Of a DNA stretch of 64,000 bases, positions 36,499 to 42,982 are shown piece after piece. How positions within the stretch are numbered: the stretch's first letter is position 1; every line of letters begins with the position of its first letter. Origin of the DNA: Parabacteroides sp. AM08-6. Lineage in GTDB: Bacteria > Bacteroidota > Bacteroidia > Bacteroidales > Tannerellaceae. Made by a program: the position numbers and the translations under genes. The stretch is from contig NZ_QRMP01000014.1 of NCBI RefSeq assembly GCF_003473295.1, forward strand, positions 1-64,000. The letters run 5' to 3'. The notes under the pieces are model-generated. The model did no database searches and was not told where the DNA came from. It worked only from the letters and a program-made list of their open reading frames with translations.

Positions 36499-36532
36499 AT
36501 GTAGCTACATCATGTTTTAGTCATATCGATAT
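36499..36532. promoter_or_regulatory. Two palindromes between the divergent island operons
   Basis: ATGTAGCTACAT (36499-36510, perfect) and ATATCGATAT (36523-36532, perfect, extended to near-symmetric GTCATATCGATATAC). Centres are 23 bp apart, about 60-95 bases before the leftward operon. They look like repressor operators; no repressor gene is obvious in the island. Confidence 0.45.
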
Positions 36533-36703
36533 ACAAAGGTCATTAAAATGTTCATAATAAACAAATATATTTCAATTACAAATATATTTTTACAAACACT
36601 TAACTATTAATTACACAAAAGTACATAAATGATTAATCTTTCTATATAATAATGTATATACATGTTTTATAACAATATAATACAACATGTAAAGATTATA
36701 CTA

Positions 36704-36790
36704 TTCGGATGGATTTTAAAATTCTTTCGGATGGATTTCAATTTTCTTTCGAAAGAAAAAAAAATACATTCGAATGAAATAAAAATTTTC
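36704..36790. repeat. Four phased 21-22-bp repeats
   Basis: Units begin TTCGGATGGATTT at 36704 and 36726 (13 identical bases), TTCGAAAGAAA at 36748 and TTCGAATGAAAT at 36769. All start TTCGrA and lie 22, 22 and 21 bases apart, ending just before the promoter at 36797. Candidate binding array for a regulator. Confidence 0.5.
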
Positions 36791-36796
36791 TTATTC

Positions 36797-36825
36797 TTGT
36801 TTCTCGCAAAATATGTATATCTTTG
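36797..36825 (+). promoter_or_regulatory. Consensus promoter in the island
   Basis: TTG (36797-36799), 18 bases, TATCTTTG (36818-36825); start near 36832. Confidence 0.65.
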
Positions 36826-36831
36826 TTACAT

Positions 36832-37104
36832 CATTGCCAATTAAGGGTTGTAGCGACAATCCGGTGCGATGTGTCAAAATAAGCATTTTACGATATTATC
36901 TCGTGGTTCAAATTATCCCAAGTCTTTTTGCATACCGAGATGATAGCAACAAAATGCTCACGTCGATTGTATATATACACGGAGTGTATTTTATGATATG
37001 GCGTGAGCTGTTGTCTATTATCCGTATGTGGGCACGGGATATGCCTGAACCAGGATAATGTGGCGGCAGTTTCACGCCTTTTTTTGTGTCCTGCCGCCTC
37101 TTTT
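36832..37104 (+). ncRNA. Possible island small RNA
   Basis: A unit bounded by the promoter at 36797 and the terminator at 37062. The open frames inside are poor: one ATG (36813) lies before the expected start, leaving only a 34-codon ORF from 36954 (MLTSIVYIHGVYF...) without a known family. So it is either an RNA of about 270 nt or an mRNA for a micro-protein. Confidence 0.4.
37062..37104 (+). terminator. Strong rho-independent terminator
   Basis: GGCGGCAG ... CTGCCGCC, then TCTTTT. The 21-base loop includes seven T. Confidence 0.7.
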
Positions 37105-37220
37105 AATAAACACTATAAAAAGGTTTGAAAGATACCGGATGTACATTTCGGTTAAGTGTGGCAACGCCGGTTCGTGATGAATAGACGTTGTTTTTATCAT
37201 ACGCTAAAAAAAACAGCAAT

Positions 37221-37589
37221 ATGCAGACAAAGTTTAATTACAGTGACCTTAAATACAAATACAGTAAAGGTACAGCGGCTGACAGCCTGTACATTTCGGA
37301 CTTGATGTGGGAATTAAGGGCTTTTGCGGCTTTCCATTCAATACATTATGTGGAGAATGGAGTTATTATCGGGCAGGATTGCAAGAATGAGATACGTTTT
37401 AGTTTTCAGGAAATCATAGAGTATGGGAAATATCACAGTTCTTTTTTTATCTTATTCCGCGATGGAAGTGTGCTCCTCCTCTCTTACTTAAACAAACGAC
37501 GCAAGACTATTAGCATTAATAACCACAACCGATGCTATGTTTATTTTATCCTTTGGATATTTTATACGCGCTGCATGCTGTTTCCTTAA
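37221..37589 (+). CDS. Hypothetical island protein, 122 residues
   Basis: From ATG 37221 (MQTKFNYSDLKYKYS); the frame at 37188 begins with TTG. Not recognised. An SPSL-like N-terminal half (DLMWELRAFAAFHSIHYVE) is followed by FSFQEIIEYGKYHSSFFILFRDG. The C-terminal 30 residues are hydrophobic and cysteine-bearing, possibly out of the true frame, so a frameshift or recent decay is possible. Least certain gene of the module. Confidence 0.4.
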   Translation: MQTKFNYSDLKYKYSKGTAADSLYISDLMWELRAFAAFHSIHYVENGVIIGQDCKNEIRFSFQEIIEYGKYHSSFFILFRDGSVLLLSYLNKRRKTISINNHNRCYVYFILWIFYTRCMLFP

Positions 37590-37649
37590 TTATGCGAATA
37601 GACGTATACAAAAGCCAACAAAACCCAACTGTGACTTTTCAGGCTGGCG

Positions 37650-37657
37650 TAACTTTG
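37650..37657 (+). promoter_or_regulatory. -7 element of the HU-like gene
   Basis: TAACTTTG, 45 bases before the ATG at 37702; no clear TTG at -33. Confidence 0.5.
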
Positions 37658-37701
37658 CATTGTCAATCAAATTAATCACTTATTATTAAATTATTCATTG
37701 A

Positions 37702-38154
37702 ATGTCACAAGGGTATAAATTAGTCATTAGAAAAGTCTCCGACTTGAAGGGCGGAGCAGCCAAAGAAAAGGTTTACGCAATCCCGAGTTACAATGGTTAC
37801 ATGTATATCGACGAGTTGTGCGAATTAATCGAAATGCGTTCTGCCATGTCCTCGGCCGATGTAAAGTCAATTCTGGACAACCTGAATTGCGTAGTAGCCA
37901 TGGCACTCAAAGCGGGTCGCATCATTCAAGTCGGCGAGCTTGGAAATTTCCGCCTTTCCATGTCCAGCACGGGCAGCGAAACCAAAGATGCGTTTACGCG
38001 TTCGGACATCAAGAAAGCGCGTGTTCTCTTTTCACCGGGCAGTGCGTTGAAAAATCTGGGTTCTATTGTCAATTTTGTTTCTGCCGAAAAGAAAGACCCC
38101 GCCAAACCGGAAGGAGACAACACCGGAGGCGATGAAAATCCGGATATTCTATAG
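37702..38154 (+). CDS. HU-like DNA-binding protein (HU-HIG family)
   Basis: 150 residues. The HU fold runs from about 5 to 125: YIDELCELIEMRSAMSSADV ... GRIIQVGELGNFRLSMSS ... TRSDIKKARVLFSPGSAL. The tail (KKDPAKPEGDNTGGDENP) is acidic and disordered. Members of this Bacteroidetes HU-HIG group are found beside DUF4248 and amidase genes, as here. It may bend DNA or bind the island's own regulatory repeats. Confidence 0.85.
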   Translation: MSQGYKLVIRKVSDLKGGAAKEKVYAIPSYNGYMYIDELCELIEMRSAMSSADVKSILDNLNCVVAMALKAGRIIQVGELGNFRLSMSSTGSETKDAFTRSDIKKARVLFSPGSALKNLGSIVNFVSAEKKDPAKPEGDNTGGDENPDIL

Positions 38155-38163
38155 GCCGAAAAG

Positions 38164-38194
38164 TTGTTAATCTCCGTTTAATTCGTTAACTTTG
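38164..38194 (+). promoter_or_regulatory. Promoter of the DUF4248 gene
   Basis: TTG (38164-38166), 20 bases, TAACTTTG (38187-38194). The start would fall at about 38200, the first base of the ATG, so the transcript may be leaderless. Confidence 0.65.
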
Positions 38195-38199
38195 TAATA

Positions 38200-38409
38200 A
38201 TGAAAGCTACTACTTATTCTATGAAGGAAATTTGCGCGATGTATTTTCCGCACAATACCCAAGCCTCGGCTGGCGTTCAGTTAAAGCGCTGGATTAATTA
38301 CAATGACAAATTAAACCAAGCTTTAATCGAAGCTGGTTATCGTAACGGACAAAAATTACTTACTCCGCTTCAGGTGTCTTTAATTTTCCAGTATTTAGGT
38401 GAACCGTAA
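38200..38409 (+). CDS. DUF4248 family protein
   Basis: 69 residues. YSMKEICAMYFPHNTQASAG ... GQKLLTPLQVSLIFQYLGEP matches the DUF4248 pattern (ELAxxYFP at the start, LTPxQV...LGEP at the end). Function unknown; nearly always beside HU-HIG and a peptidoglycan hydrolase in Bacteroidales. It resembles a small helix-turn-helix regulator, which is inference. Confidence 0.85.
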   Translation: MKATTYSMKEICAMYFPHNTQASAGVQLKRWINYNDKLNQALIEAGYRNGQKLLTPLQVSLIFQYLGEP

Positions 38410-38423
38410 TACAAGTATTTACA

Positions 38424-38606
38424 TTGAAATTACAATTATTCATTGCAACAGTGCTGACCTTTGCAGGGTTGGCACTGCTCTTTTCTGGCTTTTTCTTCCC
38501 TCCAGCCGGCGAAATCCATCCGTCTGTGTTGGTTGCTTTCGGTGAAACTTGCACTTTTTCCGGTGCTCTTTTCGGAGTGGATTACAAATATAAAAACAAT
38601 CGTTAA
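38424..38606 (+). CDS. Small membrane protein, holin-like
   Basis: 60 residues with a TTG start (38424); no ATG is available in the open frame. A membrane helix at about 4-26 (LFIATVLTFAGLALLFSGFF), then GEIHPSVLVAFGETCTFSGALFGVDYKYK with a second, weaker hydrophobic part and a basic tail. Similar small proteins stand before amidase genes in Bacteroidales. Size, place and two hydrophobic parts would fit a class II or III holin; not shown. The peptidase gene starts 7 bases after it. Confidence 0.6.
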   Translation: MKLQLFIATVLTFAGLALLFSGFFFPPAGEIHPSVLVAFGETCTFSGALFGVDYKYKNNR

Positions 38607-38613
38607 AACAATC

Positions 38614-39015
38614 ATGAAAATAACTAACAACTTCTCGCTTGAGGAATTTACTTACAGCCGCACTGCAATCGAGCATGCGCTCAACAATGTGCCCGGCTAT
38701 CGGGAAACAGTCGCACTGAAATCACTCGTCGTAAACCTTTTACAACCGCTTCGCGACTGCCTGAATGCTCCGATAGCGATTACCAGCGGTTATCGCAGCC
38801 CCGATGTTAATTTACTTGTCGGAGGTGTCCCGTCTTCCCAGCACACAAAAGGGGAAGCTGCCGACTGTTACACGGCTGAAGGCCCTGAACATCTGCTGTC
38901 TGTGTTGCTGGCTTCCGGCCTTGCTTTCGACCAAGCAATTGTCTACCGCAGGAAATGTTTCCTGCATCTTTCTTTCCGAGAAGGGTTTAATCGGGGACGG
39001 GTGTTATATAAGTAA
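38614..39015 (+). CDS. M15 family peptidase (D-Ala-D-Ala carboxypeptidase/endolysin type)
   Basis: 133 residues from ATG 38614; a frame from 38461 overlaps the membrane gene and is rejected. Zinc-site residues: GYRSPDVNLLVGGVPSSQHTKGEAADCY (HxxxxxxD, given here as QHTKGEAAD) and the C-terminal CFLHLSF (His). That is the M15A pattern (Hedgehog/VanY-like), widely used as phage endolysin. No signal peptide, so it needs a holin or another route to reach the wall. Confidence 0.85.
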   Translation: MKITNNFSLEEFTYSRTAIEHALNNVPGYRETVALKSLVVNLLQPLRDCLNAPIAITSGYRSPDVNLLVGGVPSSQHTKGEAADCYTAEGPEHLLSVLLASGLAFDQAIVYRRKCFLHLSFREGFNRGRVLYK

Positions 39016-39065
39016 AAAATATGGCTCGCCTCACGGTGAGCCATACTAAAACCTTAACTATGAAA
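39014..39065 (-). ncRNA. Candidate short RNA/terminator, copy B of the hairpin element
   Basis: Minus strand: stem CATA/TATG with a loop GTTAAGGTTTTAG, then hairpin TATGGCTCACC-GTGA-GGCGAGCCATA followed by six T (39019-39014). The layout and loop TTAAGGTT match copy A at 16521, with different stem bases. On the plus strand a 9-codon ORF starts at 39060. It begins at the stop codon of the M15 gene. Confidence 0.45.
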
Positions 39066-39224
39066 AAATTAAAGAATTCAAAAGATTAGTCAACTAATGA
39101 TGACCAAATATTTAAATTTTTTAATATTGTAAAGGTAGGCTCTTTTTTTTAATAATCAAAGGATATAAGTAATGTTCTACAACAGAGAATAAATATGTTA
39201 AAATTCAACAGAAATTCCAATAGC

Positions 39225-39695
39225 ATGAAATACAATTTTTTACTTCTTATTTTTTTCTCATTTATCTCTTGTTCTTCATCAAAAAGCATAGAAACAAGCC
39301 GTTCCGAAGACATAAAACAGAAAGAAACCTTATCTATTCGCGCTGCTACCGTTCCGGAAAGCCATGCCTGTTTAGCTATTCCTTCCACCGAATTGCGGGA
39401 ATTACCGGAAAAAGCTGTTTATATGCAAAAAGACGGCCAAGCTACAGCCTCCATCCGTTTTTTGCACGATACGCTTTTTGTAACGGCGTCATGCGATAGT
39501 TTACAAATGTTAGTTTATGAATATGCGGAGGAAATTGAACGACTTAATAATAGCACGCAGACGGTATCGAAAGAACGCTCGGTTTATTCTTATAAATGGG
39601 GATTTATGGGACTATTGGCGGTTCTTTTGTTTGTTTTGTGGAGATATTTTAAACATACCATACGAAGCAAATGTGCCCCCAACAAAATATGTTAG
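39225..39695 (+). CDS. Lipoprotein with C-terminal membrane anchor (unimolecular-spanin-like)
   Basis: 156 residues from ATG 39225 (ATG 39195 also possible). N-terminal lipoprotein signal MKYNFLLLIFFSFISC with Cys16; a periplasm-spanning middle part with a coiled-coil-like stretch (LQMLVYEYAEEIERLNNSTQ); then a C-terminal membrane helix (WGFMGLLAVLLFVLWRYF) and a basic tail. Lipid in the outer membrane and a helix in the inner membrane is exactly the plan of phage u-spanins, which fuse the two membranes at lysis. It follows the M15 peptidase by 209 bases. No sequence match to a known spanin is claimed. Confidence 0.65.
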   Translation: MKYNFLLLIFFSFISCSSSKSIETSRSEDIKQKETLSIRAATVPESHACLAIPSTELRELPEKAVYMQKDGQATASIRFLHDTLFVTASCDSLQMLVYEYAEEIERLNNSTQTVSKERSVYSYKWGFMGLLAVLLFVLWRYFKHTIRSKCAPNKIC

Positions 39696-39716
39696 GGGCT
39701 CTGGTTTTTTATTTTT
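39675..39716 (+). terminator. Terminator overlapping the 3' end of the spanin-like gene
   Basis: GCCCCCAACA, 5 bases, TGTTAGGGGC, then TCTGG and a T-run. The last six codons and the TAG stop lie in the stem. Confidence 0.65.
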
Positions 39717-40065
39717 GTTTTTGATAGTTGTGAACACTTCCGTTTTTTTGTTTCAAGACTAACTTATCATTCGTTAGTTTCTCAATCATCAACGTATCTC
39801 TGAAAGACAAGGTTTGATGATTTCCTATACTTTTACCGGTCAAAACTAATTTATCCCCTTTCTTTTCCCAAGTTTCATATTGAAGGGTTGCCATATTAAT
39901 CGAAGAAGCTTTACCACCACGCTCTAATTTAATGCCTTGTGTTGTATTTTCCATCCCAGGTATAGGTTCCACCCATGCCCCCTCCAAGCTTGTTTCACTA
40001 CAAGCAGAAAAAGCCATTAAAACAATAATACCACATACATTTTTTAACGCAATTTTCGTTTTCAT
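39709..40065 (-). CDS. Lipocalin-like lipoprotein (Lipocalin_3 type)
   Basis: 118 residues from ATG 40065 (a frame to 40140 overlaps the spanin remnant). Lipoprotein signal ending MAFSAC. The body LEGAWVEPIPGMENTTQGIK ... SINMATLQYETWEKKGDKL ... GNHQTLSFRDTLMIEKLTND fits the Bacteroidetes Lipocalin_3 family, a small beta-barrel of unknown ligand. Convergent with the spanin-like gene. Confidence 0.8.
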   Translation of the reverse strand: MKTKIALKNVCGIIVLMAFSACSETSLEGAWVEPIPGMENTTQGIKLERGGKASSINMATLQYETWEKKGDKLVLTGKSIGNHQTLSFRDTLMIEKLTNDKLVLKQKNGSVHNYQKQK

Positions 40066-40098
40066 GTTTTTAAAATATTTATTGATTAGTTTATTAAA

Positions 40099-40182
40099 AA
40101 GCAAGCTTCCGTTCGTGTTGCCACCATCCCGGAAAACCATACCAAATTCATTTTAAACAACATCCCAATTTATCTCCTATAA
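40099..40182 (+). pseudogene. Decayed fragment of a spanin-like gene
   Basis: In frame from 40099 the bases read KQASVRVATIPENHTKF... and stop at 40182. SVRVATIPENH aligns with SIRAATVPESH of the gene at 39225 (7 of 11 identical, the rest conservative), with related DNA. A stop precedes it, so only about 28 codons remain. Confidence 0.6.
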
Positions 40183-40194
40183 AAGAGAATATTA

Positions 40195-41298
40195 TTACTT
40201 CAACCGGACAGGCTTTCCAGTTTTAGCACTCTTAATGGCCGACTCCAGTATTTCAACCACAATCAGGTTGTTCTCCAACGAAGACAAATCTTTGGGTGAT
40301 ACCTGAATATCACCACGAACAGCGGCTTTCAGGTAATAGAAAGAGTCATTATACGGAGCTTGCAGTTTAGGTGCCTGCTCTTTTACTTCTTTCCGATTGG
40401 CATAGATACGCATTTCATCCGAATTGTCCTGGTAAATATACCCTCTACTTCCGTAAATATGCATATCTTTCCGGTTTATCGGCCAGTTCCACGAAGCCAT
40501 GATTTGCACGACGACCGAAGGATACTCGACAACAATCGTGGCATCGTCGTCCACTTTCGTATATAAATAAGGCTTTTGATGTTCCAATACGCCATAAACA
40601 CGAATCGGCCTCTGCCCATCCATCAACCAAGTGGCCAAGTTGGCGCCATAGCAACCGAAATCAATGACAGCTCCGCCCCCGTTCAATTTCGGGTCCGTCA
40701 GCCAGTCGGTAAACTCTTTTCCACAACCGATTTCGAACGGACCTTGATGGCCGTCATATACATTTATGCGGGTGATTTCGCCGATTTCTTTTTGGTCTTT
40801 AATCAATCGGTAAGCTTCATGGTTCGTGTGATACCAAGTCGTTTCATAATTTGTCAACAACAGGATATTATTTTTACGAGCCAGCTTAGCCATCCGGTTA
40901 GCATGTTCCATATTCACAGCTAAAGGCTTCTCTACCATCACATGAATGCCACGCGGCGCACAAGCTTCCACAACAGCAAGATGGTCGTATATGGAACCGT
41001 AGGCCACTACAACCTCCGGTTTCGTCTTATCCAACATTTCGCCTAAATCAGCGTAAAACAACGAGGCATCCAGCTTTTTACGAAGCCCGTTATTCTCACG
41101 TATCCGGGCATCCGGTTCGGCAACGCCGACAACTTCAAAGTCTCCCCTATCCATCCGGACAATCACTTCATGCAAATGTCCATGAGAAACACCGGCTACA
41201 CCCAAACGCAAAGGTTTGCTATTCTGAGCATCCGAAAACGAAGGGAGGAAAAACAACAGAGAAATCACAACTGTACAAATTAATCGATAAGTATTCAT
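40195..41298 (-). CDS. Gfo/Idh/MocA family oxidoreductase, exported
   Basis: 367 residues with a signal peptide (LICTVVISLLFFLPSFSDA). NAD(P)-fold GVAGVSHGHLHEVI, then VEKPLAVNMEHANRM, the family's catalytic EKP lysine, and a C-terminal beta-sheet domain with the GGGAVIDFGCYGANLA motif. Exported members in Bacteroidetes act on sugars, some as glycosidases using tightly held NAD; substrate unknown. A -7 box TATCTTTG (41330-41323, minus) stands back to back with the proS promoter. Confidence 0.85.
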   Translation of the reverse strand: MNTYRLICTVVISLLFFLPSFSDAQNSKPLRLGVAGVSHGHLHEVIVRMDRGDFEVVGVAEPDARIRENNGLRKKLDASLFYADLGEMLDKTKPEVVVAYGSIYDHLAVVEACAPRGIHVMVEKPLAVNMEHANRMAKLARKNNILLLTNYETTWYHTNHEAYRLIKDQKEIGEITRINVYDGHQGPFEIGCGKEFTDWLTDPKLNGGGAVIDFGCYGANLATWLMDGQRPIRVYGVLEHQKPYLYTKVDDDATIVVEYPSVVVQIMASWNWPINRKDMHIYGSRGYIYQDNSDEMRIYANRKEVKEQAPKLQAPYNDSFYYLKAAVRGDIQVSPKDLSSLENNLIVVEILESAIKSAKTGKPVRLK

Positions 41299-41342
41299 GG
41301 TCTATATATAAATATGTTTCTACAAAGATATAAATATTTTTG

Positions 41343-41350
41343 TACCTTTG
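41343..41350 (+). promoter_or_regulatory. -7 element of proS
   Basis: TACCTTTG, with a second TATTTTTG directly before it (41335-41342). Start near 41357, a 45-base leader. Confidence 0.5.
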
Positions 41351-41401
41351 CCCGTCGTTATTTTGAATTAATAAAAACAACTATCATAGATTAAAAAGAA
41401 A

Positions 41402-42883
41402 ATGGCAAAAGAGCTGAAAGAACTGACTCCGAGAAGTGAAAATTATTCACAATGGTATCAGGATTTGGTAATCAAAGCGGACTTGGCGGAAAACTCTGCC
41501 GTACGCGGCTGTATGGTGATTAAGCCTTACGGGTATGCAATCTGGGAAAAGATGCAACGTATCCTCGACGATATGTTTAAGGAAACCGGACATCAAAATG
41601 CCTATTTTCCGCTCCTTATCCCCAAATCGTTCCTGAGCAAGGAGGCCGAACATGTGGAAGGATTCGCCAAAGAATGCGCCGTTGTCACACATTATCGTCT
41701 GAAAACGAACCACGATGGTACGGGAGTCGTGGTAGACCCCGCTGCCAAACTGGAAGAAGAACTGATTATTCGTCCTACGTCGGAAACAATCATTTGGAAT
41801 ACTTACCGCAACTGGATACATTCCTATCGCGACCTGCCTGTCCTCTGCAACCAGTGGGCCAACGTGATGCGGTGGGAAATGCGTACCCGTCTGTTCTTGC
41901 GTACTGCCGAATTTCTCTGGCAGGAAGGACATACTGCCCATGCAACCCGTGAAGAAGCGGAAGTCGAAGCAAAGAAAATGCAGGATGTATATGCGGATTT
42001 TGCCGAAAACTATATGGCAATGCCTGTCATCAAAGGTGTGAAGTCGGCCAGCGAACGTTTTGCCGGCGCCTTGGATACGTACACGATTGAAGCCATGATG
42101 CAGGATGGAAAAGCCTTGCAAGCCGGAACTTCCCATTTTCTGGGACAAAACTTCGGTAAAGCTTTCGACGTGACGTTTATCGACAAAAACGGGAAAAGCG
42201 ATTATGCTTGGGCTACTTCATGGGGCGTTTCCACTCGTTTAATCGGTGCTCTCATCATGTCGCACTCCGACGATAACGGCCTGGTATTGCCTCCTCACCT
42301 CGCTCCTATCCAGGTGGTAATCGTTCCCATCTATCGCAGTGCCGAACAATTGGCAGAAATCAGTGAAAAAATAGCCGGTATCGTTGCCAAGTTGAAGGCA
42401 TTGGGCATCTCCGTTAAATACGATGACGCCGACAATAAAAAACCGGGATGGAAATTTGCCGAATACGAACTGAAAGGAGTTCCCGTACGTTTGGCCATGG
42501 GTGGACGCGACATGGAAAACAACACCATCGAAGTCATGCGCCGTGACACACTGGAAAAAGAAACGGTCACTTGCGACGGCATCGAAACGTATGTGCAAAA
42601 CCTCCTGGAAGAAATCCAGAAGAATATCTTCAAGAAAGCTTTCGAGCATCGTACAGCCAATACGATAACGGTCGATACGTACGATGAGTTCAAAGAAAAA
42701 ATCGAAGAAGGTTACTTCATCATGGCACATTGGGACGGCACGCCCGAAACGGAAGAATTGGTCAAGAATGAAACAAAAGCGACCATCCGTTGTATTCCTC
42801 TCGCCGGCGACAAAACTCCGGGAAAATGTATGGTGACAGGCAAACCGTCTGCACAACGCGTATTATTTGCACGCGCATATTAA
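41402..42883 (+). CDS. proS: Proline-tRNA ligase, archaeal/eukaryotic type
   Basis: 493 residues, the short type 3 ProRS without the bacterial editing insert. Class II motifs: motif 2 [24 protein letters not shown] ([19 protein letters not shown]) with the usual loop, [12 protein letters not shown], and motif 3 [14 protein letters not shown]. The C-terminal part holds the zinc-domain remnant with RCIPLAGD and the terminal Tyr. It charges tRNA-Pro. Confidence 0.96.
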   Translation: MAKELKELTPRSENYSQWYQDLVIKADLAENSAVRGCMVIKPYGYAIWEKMQRILDDMFKETGHQNAYFPLLIPKSFLSKEAEHVEGFAKECAVVTHYRLKTNHDGTGVVVDPAAKLEEELIIRPTSETIIWNTYRNWIHSYRDLPVLCNQWANVMRWEMRTRLFLRTAEFLWQEGHTAHATREEAEVEAKKMQDVYADFAENYMAMPVIKGVKSASERFAGALDTYTIEAMMQDGKALQAGTSHFLGQNFGKAFDVTFIDKNGKSDYAWATSWGVSTRLIGALIMSHSDDNGLVLPPHLAPIQVVIVPIYRSAEQLAEISEKIAGIVAKLKALGISVKYDDADNKKPGWKFAEYELKGVPVRLAMGGRDMENNTIEVMRRDTLEKETVTCDGIETYVQNLLEEIQKNIFKKAFEHRTANTITVDTYDEFKEKIEEGYFIMAHWDGTPETEELVKNETKATIRCIPLAGDKTPGKCMVTGKPSAQRVLFARAY

Positions 42884-42914
42884 TATTTGAAATAGAAAAT
42901 TGAAATTTATAAAA

Positions 42915-42949
42915 AGCATGCCGGTCTTTATACTGGCATGCTTTTTTTC
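42915..42949 (+). terminator. Terminator of proS
   Basis: AGCATGCCGG, 8-base loop, CTGGCATGCT (one G-U), then seven T. It lies just before the next gene. Confidence 0.8.
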
Positions 42950-42982
42950 TTATCTTTGGGAAGGAAACAAATTGATACTTGT

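Larger units (their letters stand above)
36439..37220. other. Divergent intergenic region of the island
   Basis: 782 bases, AT-rich in the first 400. It holds the palindromes at 36499 and 36523, a 22-bp-phased repeat (36704-36790), a consensus promoter (36797-36825), a transcribed stretch without a convincing ORF and a strong terminator (37062-37104). Confidence 0.65.

Noticed and set aside
36662..37058. Two short open frames (60 and 81 codons) in the island's intergenic region
   Set aside because: The first is AT-rich low-complexity across the phased repeats; the second begins before the expected transcript start. Neither resembles a known protein.
32997..40182. Integrative element with attachment sites
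   Set aside because: No integrase, transposase or clear flanking direct repeats were found; I could not define att sites.
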